From positions 1 to 33,605 of the forward strand of contig JBGVOS010000071.1 of the NCBI GenBank assembly GCA_045126595.1: a stretch of 33,605 nt of DNA, read 5' to 3'. Position 1 is the first letter of the stretch, and the number at the start of each line of letters is the position of its first letter. The position numbers and the translations under genes are program-made. The DNA is from UBA1189 sp045126595. Its GTDB lineage: Bacteria; Bacteroidota; Bacteroidia; Bacteroidales; Bacteroidaceae. Positions 15,274 through 24,387 of this stretch are shown here, piece by piece. The notes under the pieces were generated by a model. It was not told the origin of the DNA and ran no database searches. It saw only the letters and a list, made by a program, of their open reading frames with translations.

Positions 15274-16539
15274 ATGAACGATAACGATATAATGCCTTTT
15301 GACCTGCCCACCGAGGAAAGGAAGATAATCAAGGTCATCGGTGTGGGTGGCGGTGGCGGTAATGCGGTGAAGAACATGTACCGCACCGGCATACAGGACG
15401 TGTCATTCGTCTTGTGCAACACCGACAATCAGGCACTGGCCAAGTCGGAGATACCCGTCAAACTGCAGATTGGTCGCGAGACCACCAAGGGCCTTGGCGC
15501 AGGTAACGACCCCGAGGTGGCCCGCCAGGCAGCCGAGGAGAACATCGAGGACATACGCAAGCAGTTCCAGGACGGGACGGAGATGGTATTCATCACTGCC
15601 GGCATGGGTGGCGGCACGGGTACAGGCGCCGCTCCCGTAGTGGCCCGCGCAGCCAAGGAGGCCGGCGTGCTCACCGTAGGTGTGGTGACCATCCCCTTCA
15701 AGTTTGAGCTGCGCCCGAAGATTGTGCAGGCCCTGAAGGGCGTCGACGCCATCTCGAAACACGTGGACGCGCTGCTCGTCATCAACAATGAGCGCCTCTT
15801 CGAGATATACCCCAACCTGAAGGTGAGCGAGGGCTTCCGCCGCGTGGACGACACGCTGACCATCGCCGTGAAGAGCATTTCGGAAATCATCACCACAGAG
15901 GGTACCATCAACCTCGACTTCCGCGACGTCAGCAAGGTACTCCGCAACGGCGGCGTGGCCATCATGAGCTACGGCACCGGCAAGGGCGAGAAGCGTCTGG
16001 CACAAGCCATCGAGAACGCCCTGCACTCGCCTCTGCTCAACGATAACGACATCTACAACTCGAAGAAGATACTCTTCAACATCTACGACAGCCCCAAGCA
16101 CCCGCTCGTGGTGGAGGAGATGGAGGAGATAGGACGCTTCACCGACAAGTTCATCAGCAAGGACATCGAGGTCATCTGGGGTATGGCTACCGACGAGAAT
16201 CTCGACGAGGAAGTCAAGATTACCATCCTCGCCACAGGCTTCGGCGTAAGCAACATCCCGGGCATGAACAAGACCATCGAGGTGAACAACGCCCCCGCGG
16301 AAACCCGCGAGGAAACGCCCGAAGAGAAGATACAACGACTCGAAGAGGAACAGAAGAACGCAAAGATGATTAAGGACTATTATGGCGACAACAACTTGGC
16401 CACCAAGCGTAGCTTCCACATCTTTAAGCTCGAGGGCGACGACCTCTTCAACGACGACCTCATCGACGCCATCGACTCGCTGCCCACCTATACCCGCTCG
16501 AAGCAGGACCTCAGCGACCTGGAATGTAAACGCAAATAA
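15274..16539 (+). CDS. ftsZ: Cell division protein FtsZ
   Basis: A 421-aa tubulin-like GTPase that forms the division ring. The N-terminal GTP-binding region has VIGVGGGGGNAV and the tubulin signature GGGTGTGAAPV; the T7-loop region (NLDFRDVSKVL) supplies the catalytic Asp. The C-terminal domain ends after ILATGFGV, followed by an acidic coiled linker (ETREETPEEKIQRLEEE) and a short tail (LPTYTRSKQDL). The tail is where FtsA and other partners bind. It is translationally close to ftsA and to the DUF3467 gene, which begins 9 bp later. Confidence 0.98.
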   Translation: MNDNDIMPFDLPTEERKIIKVIGVGGGGGNAVKNMYRTGIQDVSFVLCNTDNQALAKSEIPVKLQIGRETTKGLGAGNDPEVARQAAEENIEDIRKQFQDGTEMVFITAGMGGGTGTGAAPVVARAAKEAGVLTVGVVTIPFKFELRPKIVQALKGVDAISKHVDALLVINNERLFEIYPNLKVSEGFRRVDDTLTIAVKSISEIITTEGTINLDFRDVSKVLRNGGVAIMSYGTGKGEKRLAQAIENALHSPLLNDNDIYNSKKILFNIYDSPKHPLVVEEMEEIGRFTDKFISKDIEVIWGMATDENLDEEVKITILATGFGVSNIPGMNKTIEVNNAPAETREETPEEKIQRLEEEQKNAKMIKDYYGDNNLATKRSFHIFKLEGDDLFNDDLIDAIDSLPTYTRSKQDLSDLECKRK

Positions 16540-16548
16540 CATATAAAA

Positions 16549-16863
16549 ATGGAAAAGAAACCCGAAAACCAGCTTCAAATAGAACTGAAGGAAGACGTAG
16601 CACAGGGCGTATATTGCAACCTGGCCGTCATCTCACACTCCTCGTCAGAGTTCATCATGGACCTCATCCGCGTGCTCCCCGGCATGCCCAAGGCCCAGGT
16701 ACAGACACGCGCCATCCTCACCCCCGAACACGCCATGCGCCTCATGCTTGCCCTGCAGGACAACATCAAGAAGTATGAGCAGACGTTCGGTCCCATCCGC
16801 CTGCCCGAGCAGGGAAAGGGAACCTACATCCCCCGATTAAGCGACTTCAAGGGCGAGGCATAA
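16549..16863 (+). CDS. DUF3467 family protein
   Basis: A 104-aa protein matching DUF3467, a small conserved family of unknown function. The diagnostic parts are the N-terminal strand pair (QLQIELKEDVAQGVYCNLAVISHS), SSEFIMDLIRVLPG and the C-terminal helix with MRLMLALQDNIKKYEQTFG. The family fold is predicted to be a small alpha/beta unit. The start is 9 bp after ftsZ, so it is likely the third gene of the division operon. A direct role in division is not established. Confidence 0.9.
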   Translation: MEKKPENQLQIELKEDVAQGVYCNLAVISHSSSEFIMDLIRVLPGMPKAQVQTRAILTPEHAMRLMLALQDNIKKYEQTFGPIRLPEQGKGTYIPRLSDFKGEA

Positions 16864-16897
16864 TGCATTTAACCTGCAAACTTTTTATGGCTTTATA

Positions 16898-16928
16898 TTT
16901 GCCGTAACACAAATAAAAACTAATTTTG
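16898..16928 (+). promoter_or_regulatory. Strong promoter of the rubrerythrin gene
   Basis: TTTG (16898-16901), a 19-bp spacer and TAATTTTG (16921-16928) give an exact match to the Bacteroidetes consensus. Confidence 0.8.
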
Positions 16929-16968
16929 CAACAAAGATCATACACACAACTTAAAAACAAAACAGATT

Positions 16969-17505
16969 ATGAAAGAACTGAAAGGAACAAAGACCGAGAA
17001 GAACCTGCAGATGGCATTTGCAGGCGAGTCACAAGCACGTAATAAGTACACCTACTTCGCATCAAAGGCAAAGAAAGAGGGCTACGAACAGATTGCAGCC
17101 ATCTTCCAGGAGACCGCCGACAATGAGAAGGAGCACGCCAAGTTGTGGTTCAAGCATCTGGGCGGCATAGGCACCACCGCCGAGAACCTCATCGCTGCCG
17201 CTGCCGGCGAACACGAAGAGTGGACCGACATGTACGCACAAATGGCCCGCGAGGCCCGCGAAGAGGGCTTCATCGCCATCGCCGAACAGTTCGAGGGCGT
17301 AGCTAAGATCGAGAAGGAGCACGAGGAGCGCTACCTCAAGCTGCTGGCCAACGTACAGGGCAAACTCGTCTTCTCACGCGACGGCGACTGCATATGGCAG
17401 TGCCGCAACTGCGGACACATCTGCGTAGGCAAGGAGGCCCCCGAAGTATGCCCCGTATGTGACCATCCCCAGGCACACTTCCAACTCAAGCCCGAGAACT
17501 ACTAA
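16969..17505 (+). CDS. rbr: Rubrerythrin
   Basis: A 178-aa cytoplasmic non-haem iron peroxidase of anaerobes. Residues 1-135 form the ferritin-like diiron four-helix bundle: AFAGESQARNKY, NEKEHAKLWF and KIEKEHEERY supply Glu and His ligands. The C-terminal rubredoxin-like domain holds an Fe(Cys)4 site with CRNC and CPVC. Both domains are complete, so it should reduce hydrogen peroxide with electrons from a rubredoxin or NAD(P)H partner. A strong own promoter lies upstream, and a dispersed repeat follows. Confidence 0.97.
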   Translation: MKELKGTKTEKNLQMAFAGESQARNKYTYFASKAKKEGYEQIAAIFQETADNEKEHAKLWFKHLGGIGTTAENLIAAAAGEHEEWTDMYAQMAREAREEGFIAIAEQFEGVAKIEKEHEERYLKLLANVQGKLVFSRDGDCIWQCRNCGHICVGKEAPEVCPVCDHPQAHFQLKPENY

Positions 17506-17513
17506 TCCCCACT

Positions 17514-17580
17514 GGCATTCTAAACGGAGCGAAGAATTTCTAGGACATTGCGCGAGATTCTTCGCTACGCTCAGAATGAC
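17514..17580. repeat. Dispersed GGCATTC/GAATGAC repeat
   Basis: The element runs from GGCATTCTAAACGGAGCGAA to CTACGCTCAGAATGAC, with an inner inverted pair GCGAAGAAT/ATTCTTCGC. It is the same type as the repeats at 1216 and 11612. It sits between rbr and trxA and could act as a terminator. Confidence 0.65.
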
Positions 17581-17620
17581 ACCGAATCTTGATTATATAA
17601 CTTTATAAACATATACTGAA

Positions 17621-17935
17621 ATGGCAATACAAATCACCGACAGCAATTTTGAAGAACTCTTGGCACAGGGCAAACCTGTAGTAGTAGACTTTTGGGCCAC
17701 ATGGTGCGGTCCCTGCAAGAAAATCGCTCCCGATATCGAAGCCCTGGCCGAAGAGTACGACGGCCGTGTCATCATCGGCAAGTGCGACGTAGACGACAAC
17801 GACGAGCTCACATCAAAGTTCGGCGTACGCAACATCCCCACCGTCATCTTCCTCAAGAACGGCGAGGTGGTGGACAAGACCGTAGGCGCAGCCACCAAGG
17901 CCGCCTTCGACGAGAAGATCAAGGCATTGCTCTAA
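17621..17935 (+). CDS. trxA: Thioredoxin
   Basis: A 104-aa cytoplasmic disulfide reductase. The active site WCGPC (in FWATWCGPCKKIAP) and the cis-Pro segment NIPTVIFLKNG are both present, and there is no signal peptide. Length is normal. Followed after 14 bp by a small acidic protein gene, with which it probably forms an operon. It lies next to rubrerythrin, an oxidative-stress enzyme, but behind a dispersed repeat. Confidence 0.96.
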   Translation: MAIQITDSNFEELLAQGKPVVVDFWATWCGPCKKIAPDIEALAEEYDGRVIIGKCDVDDNDELTSKFGVRNIPTVIFLKNGEVVDKTVGAATKAAFDEKIKALL

Positions 17936-17949
17936 TAAAGGCCAATCAT

Positions 17950-18279
17950 ATGAACGACGAATTCCTCATGGACGACCTCGATGACGACAAGACCGTCGAG
18001 TTCATCCGTAACTTCCTTCCCGTAGAGCTCAAGGAGAAGTTCACCGACGACGACCTCTACTACATCATCGACGTCATCGCCGACTACTACTTCTCAAGCG
18101 GACTGCTCGATGCCAAACCCGATGCCGACGGCTGTGTGGAAATCGACACCGACAAGATCGTAGCCTACATCGTCAAGGAGGCCAAGAAGGACAAGATCGG
18201 CGACTGGCTCCCCGAGGACATTGAACTCGTGGTGCAGGCCGAGATGGAATACGGCAACAGCCTCGGACAAGTAGACTGA
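17950..18279 (+). CDS. Small acidic conserved hypothetical protein
   Basis: A 109-aa protein that I do not assign to a named family. It is strongly acidic, especially at the N-terminus (MNDEFLMDDLDDDKTVEFI). The centre is helical with aromatic residues (DDLYYIIDVIADYYFSSGLL), and the chain has no Cys pair, signal peptide or membrane segment. The start at 17950 lies 14 bp after the trxA stop, so the two genes are likely co-transcribed. Codon use resembles its neighbours, arguing that it is real and resident. A role linked to thioredoxin is only suggested by position. Confidence 0.8.
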   Translation: MNDEFLMDDLDDDKTVEFIRNFLPVELKEKFTDDDLYYIIDVIADYYFSSGLLDAKPDADGCVEIDTDKIVAYIVKEAKKDKIGDWLPEDIELVVQAEMEYGNSLGQVD

Positions 18280-18353
18280 ACCCTACCCCGACAGCCGTTA
18301 CCGGTCACAACGAACCGATGAGCGCATCCCCCAAGGCCGCGCTCATCTTCGTT

Positions 18354-18455
18354 TCGGGTATACCCGACCGGTACGGAGGGTATACCCGATTTGCAAAACG
18401 GGTATACCGTCGAAGAAAATCAGGTGAACCCGTTTCATGCGGAGGGTCCACCTGA
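18354..18455. repeat. Second array of five 14-bp palindromes at exact 22-bp spacing
   Basis: Units start at 18354, 18376, 18398, 18420 and 18442: TCGGGTATACCCGA, GAGGGTATACCCGA, ACGGGTATACCGTC, TCAGGTGAACCCGT and GAGGGTCCACCTGA. Spacers are 8 nt and vary. The first unit is identical to the first unit of the 2995 array. The last two units also form a 16-bp hairpin with one mismatch (AAAATCAGGTG with CACCTGATTTT), followed by T. It lies between convergent genes. Confidence 0.85.
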
Positions 18456-18521
18456 TTTTCCGTATCATTGTCCTTGACGGCTATTCGGTCCATTATCCGT
18501 CACTCAAGGACATGAAACAAT

Positions 18522-18550
18522 AAAGGGAAAGGGCTCATGCCCTTCCCTTT
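18522..18550 (-). terminator. Terminator of the thioredoxin-like gene
   Basis: AAAGGGAAAGGGC pairs with GCCCTTCCCTTT with one bulge and a TCAT loop, 6 bp past the stop. It is nearly identical to the terminator at 27385-27413. Confidence 0.85.
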
Positions 18551-18556
18551 GTCGTG

Positions 18557-19717
18557 TCATTTCAGTTCTTCGATAAGTCCTTCGTACGCATTCACGAAGC
18601 CGTTCATCGGGATGGGCCTCATCTCGCCCTCCTTCAGCGGTGCGCGGTTCGCCTCTTCCTTCTTGAACTCGTCGATTCGTCTCTGCATCCAGCCTATAGC
18701 CGTCTTACGGACCTTGGCGTCATCGCTGTTCCGCTGTATGCGCAGCGCCCAGTTGTAGATGTACATGTCGTTATCGCCAAACTTCTTAAGGTATTTGCTG
18801 CACTGCTTTGCATACTCGCGCCAGTTCCCGGTAGTCTCGGCTACATGGATGTCCGACATAAGGACGATTTCGTCGCGGTTCTCCACGCCCCATTTCTTCA
18901 TCTCCTTGACGTATGCCTTCATGGCCTTGCTGTCAAAGGTCGCCGTACCGTCAGCCTCCTTCGTGAGCAGTGTGCGCGGATAGCTCATCCACGTGGAGCC
19001 CATCATGCGGTCCAGAGCAGGGCCGGGGTATTTGGCCTTGAACTCGTCCTCGTGCTGCAATACATACTGGAAGGCCGGCGACATGGGCGACGAGTTATAT
19101 TTAAGGAAGGTGTTGAAGAGCTGCTCATCGGCCAACAGTTCCTCGGTCTTTCCTTCGAGCATTCCTCCGGCCACGGCCTTTGCCTTTTCGCTGTCGTAAG
19201 CCTTGTCCAGCACGGTCAGATACCGGTACAGGAATTCGGAGCTGCGCTCTCCGCTGTCGTACTTGTCGTTCATGGCCGAGAGGCTGTTCTCGCCCACGGC
19301 ATTCTTCACATCCTCGACAAACTCCTCGGCGCTCTTCTTACCGCCTACAAGACGGCCTATCTCCTTGCCCTCGCCATCGAAGATGATGAATGTGGGGTAG
19401 GCTCTCACCCCAAAGCGCTTGGCCAGCTCGGGACCCTCGCCCTTCTCCATGTCTATCTTGATATTGACATACTCGCGGTTGAAGTAGTCACCGGCCGCCT
19501 TCTGTGGGAAGATTTCCCTCGTCATCATCTTGCACGGGCCACACCAGCTGGTGTAGCAGTCGAGGAACACCTTTTTCCCGGATTCACGGGCCAGGTCTAC
19601 CGCCTCGGCGAAGGTCTTTCCCTCGAGAAATACGACGCCCTCATTTTCCTGTGCGCTCAAATGTGAGAAGCATGCACCTGCAATAGCTACGAAGCATGCA
19701 AACAGTGTCTTTTTCAT
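18557..19717 (-). CDS. Exported thioredoxin-fold protein with long C-terminal region
   Basis: A 386-aa protein from the chosen start (MKKTLFACF); an upstream in-frame ATG (19747) would overlap the susD-like gene. The signal peptide ends near HLSAQ, so the protein is periplasmic or beyond. The thioredoxin domain covers about 35-150 with CYTSWCGPCK and the cis-Pro segment RAYPTFIIFDG. The remaining about 235 residues are helical, with many Lys and Glu and no motif I recognise. It is the last gene of the susCD operon, 26 bp after susD. Reduction of disulfides in imported or surface proteins is plausible but not proven. Confidence 0.85.
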   Translation of the reverse strand: MKKTLFACFVAIAGACFSHLSAQENEGVVFLEGKTFAEAVDLARESGKKVFLDCYTSWCGPCKMMTREIFPQKAAGDYFNREYVNIKIDMEKGEGPELAKRFGVRAYPTFIIFDGEGKEIGRLVGGKKSAEEFVEDVKNAVGENSLSAMNDKYDSGERSSEFLYRYLTVLDKAYDSEKAKAVAGGMLEGKTEELLADEQLFNTFLKYNSSPMSPAFQYVLQHEDEFKAKYPGPALDRMMGSTWMSYPRTLLTKEADGTATFDSKAMKAYVKEMKKWGVENRDEIVLMSDIHVAETTGNWREYAKQCSKYLKKFGDNDMYIYNWALRIQRNSDDAKVRKTAIGWMQRRIDEFKKEEANRAPLKEGEMRPIPMNGFVNAYEGLIEELK

Positions 19718-19743
19718 TGTGTGTGTCATTGAAGTTGTATAAA

Positions 19744-21255
19744 TCATTTAAAACCAGTGTTCTGCTTTATCTTCCCGTCCGACAGGCGGATTTCGTAGTC
19801 TGAGACGGGCAGGTTCCACCGTGCCTTGTCGATGGCGCCCAGCTTCGTGTCGCCCAGAAGGTTGTTTGTGCGCATGAGGTCCCAGCGGTAGTGGCCCTCG
19901 TAGGCCAGTTCCCTGTTGCGCTCCTTGAGCAGCACCTTCAGGAAATCCTCCACGGAGGAGAAATCGGCAGTGGTGTACAGTGCCGGTTTCAGTCCCTCGG
20001 GGAATGCCCGCTGGCGGATGTCATTGAGGTGGTCAACGGCCTCTTTCGTCACCGCATTCGCGGTTCTCACCAACGTCTCGGCATAGGTGAGCTTCACCTC
20101 AGCCAGTCTGATGTAGATAACATCGTTGTACTCTCCTCCACTATACTTCATCGTGGTGCTGTCCTTCTGATTGTCATTTTTTGAACCGGCCCAGATGAGG
20201 TATGTCCTGCGGGCATCATTCTCATCATACAGTTCCTTCATGGTAGATGGCACATACAGCGAGTTCTTACGATAGTAGTTGATGCCACTGGGGTAGTTGT
20301 CGATATACAATCTGCTGGGCTGATAGAAAATCAGTTCGTTGCTGCGGGTTGTCGGGTCGGGATAAGAGCCCGATTGTGTATACTCATTGCTGGGGAACAA
20401 AGCCGTGCTGAACTCTGTGCTGGAGTTGGCGAATGTGTAGCCGGTGGTCTTGAGTACGGCTTCGGCCATATCACGCGCCAGGCCCAGTTCTGCTTGGTTA
20501 TTGGTGTATGTACCCTTATACAAATAGACTCTACTTAGAAGCGCCTGGGCAGCAGCCTTGTTGGCACGTATTCTGGACTTGATGTCGGGAACACTGGCAG
20601 GCAAATCTTTGATTGCATCTTCAAGGTCAGTGATAATCTGATCCCATATTGCAGCATTGGAAGAACGTCCCGATACCTCATTGGGGTTGTAGCCGTTGTA
20701 TGGTTCAAGATTGAGCACTACACCATCTCCCGTATCGTTGCCCAAGAGGGCCTGGTCTCCATAGGCTGCCAATAGGTAGAAATAGATGTAAGCACGTATG
20801 AACTTGGCTTCCGCTATATGCTGACGCTCTATCGCCTCATTGTATTGGCCGTAGCGTGAGATTCCTATAATGATATTATTGGAAAAGTCTATCGCATTGT
20901 ATCCCCATTGCCAGATGTTTTTCAGCACGCCATCATGCTCCGTGCTACTGAACTCACCCTTTTCGATGGCAAGATATGCGGTTCTGTTTTCACGGATGGC
21001 AAAGTTCTCCGTTGTCAAGTCACCGAGTTGATAGGTATAGCCCGTGTTGGCATAGTTGTTCTGGTCTTGTGGAGCACCGGCCATGAAGACATTAAGGCGG
21101 ACATAGTTGCCCATCAAGGCTGCTTCTGCCGTTTTCTCATTCTTGTATACTTTCTCATCCACGAGCGTGTTCTCAGGAGCGTAGTCGAGTTCGCAAGAGG
21201 CGAGCATCGCAAGAGAACATACCAACAGATATGCAATATTTTTCTTTGTAGTCAT
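19744..21255 (-). CDS. SusD/RagB-family outer-membrane lipoprotein
   Basis: A 503-aa surface lipoprotein that caps a SusC-type transporter and binds its ligand. The lipobox is LAMLASC, Cys at residue 21. The N-terminal SusD_N region (NTLVDEKVYKNEKTAEAALMGNY) and TPR-like helices follow, with the C-terminal SusD_RagB segment (FSSVEDFLKVLLKERNRELAYEGHYRWDLMR) conserved. It follows the SusC gene after 20 bp. Neighbours give no glycosidase, so the ligand could be a peptide or other nutrient as in RagAB; this is inference. Confidence 0.95.
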   Translation of the reverse strand: MTTKKNIAYLLVCSLAMLASCELDYAPENTLVDEKVYKNEKTAEAALMGNYVRLNVFMAGAPQDQNNYANTGYTYQLGDLTTENFAIRENRTAYLAIEKGEFSSTEHDGVLKNIWQWGYNAIDFSNNIIIGISRYGQYNEAIERQHIAEAKFIRAYIYFYLLAAYGDQALLGNDTGDGVVLNLEPYNGYNPNEVSGRSSNAAIWDQIITDLEDAIKDLPASVPDIKSRIRANKAAAQALLSRVYLYKGTYTNNQAELGLARDMAEAVLKTTGYTFANSSTEFSTALFPSNEYTQSGSYPDPTTRSNELIFYQPSRLYIDNYPSGINYYRKNSLYVPSTMKELYDENDARRTYLIWAGSKNDNQKDSTTMKYSGGEYNDVIYIRLAEVKLTYAETLVRTANAVTKEAVDHLNDIRQRAFPEGLKPALYTTADFSSVEDFLKVLLKERNRELAYEGHYRWDLMRTNNLLGDTKLGAIDKARWNLPVSDYEIRLSDGKIKQNTGFK

Positions 21256-21275
21256 TTTCTTCTAGTGCGTTAAGA

Positions 21276-24200
21276 TTAGAAACTTGCTCTGATACCGAAT
21301 TGACAACTGCGCGACTGTGGCATGGTACTGTTGTCATAACCAGCACCTATGGCTGAAGAGCCGAAAGCACTGACCTCGGGGTCCAAACCTGAGTACTTCG
21401 TGAAAGTGAGAAGGTTGGTAAATGTGGCGAACACACTCAGTTGCTTGAATGTCTTAGTCCTGATAAGGAGGCGTTGTGGTACATTGTAGGTCAATGTCAC
21501 ATTCTTGAGTCGCAGGTATGAGTTGTCTTCCAGGAAACGGGTTGTTGTAATGGCAGTGGTGTAGTCGTAGCCATTGACAATCGAACTGTTGTTCAGTTTA
21601 GGAATGTCGGTTTCCTGTCCAGGAATCTGCCACATGCTCAGTACCTCCTTGCCGAGGTTGTTGGCATCAGTGTTCGTATAGGTCAACAGGGTTGCGCGGG
21701 TGCTATTCATCATCTTGCTTCCGAGAGCAAATGTAAACATGAAGTTTAACTCAAAATTCTTATAGAACAAAGAATTGTTCAATGAACCATAAAGGTCTGG
21801 CAATGCGGTACCTTTAACGAACTTGTTCGCTTGCGATGTCGCATAGTTAGACTCTGGTGCAATATTGGAGATGGTTCCATCGGCATATTTCCATAGAGGG
21901 TCTCCTGTCATGGGGTCTACTCCCACCCATTCGTGCAAATACCATTGTGCGACAGGTGCTCCCTCGGCATAATACTTGTACGAACTATTGGCATTATCTA
22001 ATTGATTACCTTCAAATTTCAATTTGAGGATTTTATTCGTAGATCTGGACAGATTGACAATGGTCTGCCATTGGAAGTCATTGGTCTGGATATTTGTGGT
22101 GATGAGCTGCAGGTCTATACCCTGATTCATCATATCTGCAATGTTTTGATTCTCTTTCGTGTAACCGGTATAGAGTGGCAGGTCAGAAGCGAAAAGCATA
22201 TCTGTCGTCTTCTTATAGTAATAGTCAAGAGTCATCTTGATACGTCCCTCAAACATCTCCATGTCGAGACCTGCGTCGTAAGTGATGGTACGTTCCCAGT
22301 CGAGGTTCTCGTTGCCGGGCTGTGACATCTGCAGATAGTTGTAACCACCGTAACTGGTCAGTGTGTTGAGGGTGTATACGGCCTGTGCGCCATAGTAACT
22401 GTTGTTACCATCCTTGCTGGACAGACCCACCGAGCCGCGGAGTTTCAGTTCGCTGAACAGGTCGGTATTGTTCTTGATGAAGTTTTCTTCAGACAATCTC
22501 CATCCCAACGAGAAAGAGGGGGTGCTGAGGTATCTGTGGTTTCTGTTGAAGCGTGAAGAACCGTCGAGGCGGTAGGTCACACCTGCCAAGTAGCGCTGCT
22601 TCAATTGGTAGTTCAAGCGGGTAAAAGCGGAGAACAGTGCATATTGTCTCATCGAAGCGCCCGTCACACGCTTGCTCTGGGCTGCGCCTACACCGTTGAG
22701 GTCAGGGCTGAAGAAGTCACTTCCTGCGACCGACATGGAACGCTCCTGACTGTATTCGTAACTCTGTCCGATGACTCCAAGAATAAACTGGTCACCAAAA
22801 CTCTTGTTGAAGTTTATGAGGTTGTTGATAACCATCTTATTTTTAAGGGCTGTTGACTCAGTGGCCTGATTGCCGATAGCGCCACTTAGGCTCTCAGGTA
22901 AAGCACCTTTACGGATTGAAGTGAAAGAGTTGTAGTTGTCAATACCAATCTCGCTTCGTAGCGAAATCCAGTTGGTTGGCTTGTATTCCAGGAATCCGTT
23001 GCCCACGACACGGGTATCTTCCAGACCTTCATCGTTGATATATGCCATGGCTACTGGGTTGAACGCCTCAGAATCGCCTTTCGCATTGGGTGAGTAGCCG
23101 TAGTAGTAGTCGCCCGTTTTGTCGTCCCAGATAGGGAGGTTCGGGGCTTTCTTAAGTGCCAATGCATAGATGCTGCTTGCTGAAAGGGCATTGTTGTAAA
23201 GTTTGGTCACCGACATGTTCATGCCCATGTTCAGACGATCGTTGATTGCCGTGTTCAAGTTCATGCGGGCAGCGTAGCGCTGCATGTCGTTGTTTATCAC
23301 ATAAGACTCATTGTCATCGTACGACAGACTGGCAAAATAGGTGGTCTTACCGATACCTCCAGAGACGGATGCATTGGTAGAGTGGCTTACGGCCGTACGG
23401 GTCACGGCATCGACCCAGTCGGTATTTGTTAAGCGAGGATAACCCATCTTGTAGTACCTGTTGTAGACGTCTGAGTACTCATCTCCATTGAGCAGTTCGA
23501 GTTTGCCCAACGGGTTGTCAATAGATGTGGTGTAGCCAACGTTTACCTGTACGCGGTCTCGGCTACCCTTCTTTGTGGTGATAAGGATAACACCCGCTGC
23601 ACCGCGCGAACCATAGATGGCGGTGGCGAAGGCATCCTTCAGAATCTCGATCGATTCGATATCGTCGGGGTTGAGTGTTGCCAGAGGGTTTTTCTCGAAT
23701 GAATATCTTAAATCATAGTTATACTTGAGCGAACCGCCTCCTATCTGCGTTCCTCCCATGGCAATACCGGGGACAGAGCCTCCCGATACATCCATCGAGT
23801 TGGCATCGCGGTCGGTACTATACACAGGCACACCGTCAATGACATAGAGAGGGGTGTTGTCGCCCATGATAGAACTTACGCCTCGAATGGTGAGCAGATT
23901 GGCCGAACCCAAAGCACCCGAAGAGTTGGTCATATATACGCCAGGAGCCTTACCTTGAAGCAATTGGTCCACGGATTGGAATCCCACACGGTCATCCGGC
24001 TTCACGGAAGATACAGAACCGGTGAGGTCTCTACGCTCCTGTCGGCCATAACCTGTAACGACCAGGTCGGTCAGTTTGAAGTCATTGCTTGGTCTCAAGG
24101 CAACGTCTATATTCTTACGTTTCCCAACGACAATCTCCTGTTTTAAGTAACCCAAAAAGGTGAAGAGCAGCGTGTCCTTAGGGGTTGCTTCGATGGAGTA

Positions 24201-24374
24201 TTTACCATAGGTATCTGTGGGCACCACATTTGCAGTTCCCTTTACGTATACGCTGACCATCTCCATAGGAAGGCCTCGCTCGTCTACCACGATACCGCTT
24301 ACCTGCTGGGTCTGTGCAACTGCTGTAAATGACACCAGTGAAAGGCAAGATATAAGAAGTGATTTAAGTTTCAT
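21276..24374 (-). CDS. SusC/RagA-family TonB-dependent outer-membrane transporter
   Basis: A 1,032-aa importer energised by TonB. The start is at MKLKSLLISC; an upstream ATG would run into the terminator hairpin. The signal peptide ends near AVAQ. Next come a carboxypeptidase-D-like domain (VSGIVVDERGLPMEMVSVYVKG), the plug (from VVTGYGRQERRDLTGSV through TIRGVSS and YVIDGVPV to GSRGAAGVILITTKKG), and a large beta-barrel ending in a terminal aromatic (RASF). It pairs with the downstream SusD-like protein. No STN domain is present, so no FecI/FecR-type signalling is expected. Confidence 0.97.
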   Translation of the reverse strand: MKLKSLLISCLSLVSFTAVAQTQQVSGIVVDERGLPMEMVSVYVKGTANVVPTDTYGKYSIEATPKDTLLFTFLGYLKQEIVVGKRKNIDVALRPSNDFKLTDLVVTGYGRQERRDLTGSVSSVKPDDRVGFQSVDQLLQGKAPGVYMTNSSGALGSANLLTIRGVSSIMGDNTPLYVIDGVPVYSTDRDANSMDVSGGSVPGIAMGGTQIGGGSLKYNYDLRYSFEKNPLATLNPDDIESIEILKDAFATAIYGSRGAAGVILITTKKGSRDRVQVNVGYTTSIDNPLGKLELLNGDEYSDVYNRYYKMGYPRLTNTDWVDAVTRTAVSHSTNASVSGGIGKTTYFASLSYDDNESYVINNDMQRYAARMNLNTAINDRLNMGMNMSVTKLYNNALSASSIYALALKKAPNLPIWDDKTGDYYYGYSPNAKGDSEAFNPVAMAYINDEGLEDTRVVGNGFLEYKPTNWISLRSEIGIDNYNSFTSIRKGALPESLSGAIGNQATESTALKNKMVINNLINFNKSFGDQFILGVIGQSYEYSQERSMSVAGSDFFSPDLNGVGAAQSKRVTGASMRQYALFSAFTRLNYQLKQRYLAGVTYRLDGSSRFNRNHRYLSTPSFSLGWRLSEENFIKNNTDLFSELKLRGSVGLSSKDGNNSYYGAQAVYTLNTLTSYGGYNYLQMSQPGNENLDWERTITYDAGLDMEMFEGRIKMTLDYYYKKTTDMLFASDLPLYTGYTKENQNIADMMNQGIDLQLITTNIQTNDFQWQTIVNLSRSTNKILKLKFEGNQLDNANSSYKYYAEGAPVAQWYLHEWVGVDPMTGDPLWKYADGTISNIAPESNYATSQANKFVKGTALPDLYGSLNNSLFYKNFELNFMFTFALGSKMMNSTRATLLTYTNTDANNLGKEVLSMWQIPGQETDIPKLNNSSIVNGYDYTTAITTTRFLEDNSYLRLKNVTLTYNVPQRLLIRTKTFKQLSVFATFTNLLTFTKYSGLDPEVSAFGSSAIGAGYDNSTMPQSRSCQFGIRASF

Positions 24375-24387
24375 TCCGAGTGAAAAT

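Noticed and set aside
13880..16578. Long minus-strand frames opposite ftsA and ftsZ
   Set aside because: Both are shadows of well conserved genes on the plus strand.
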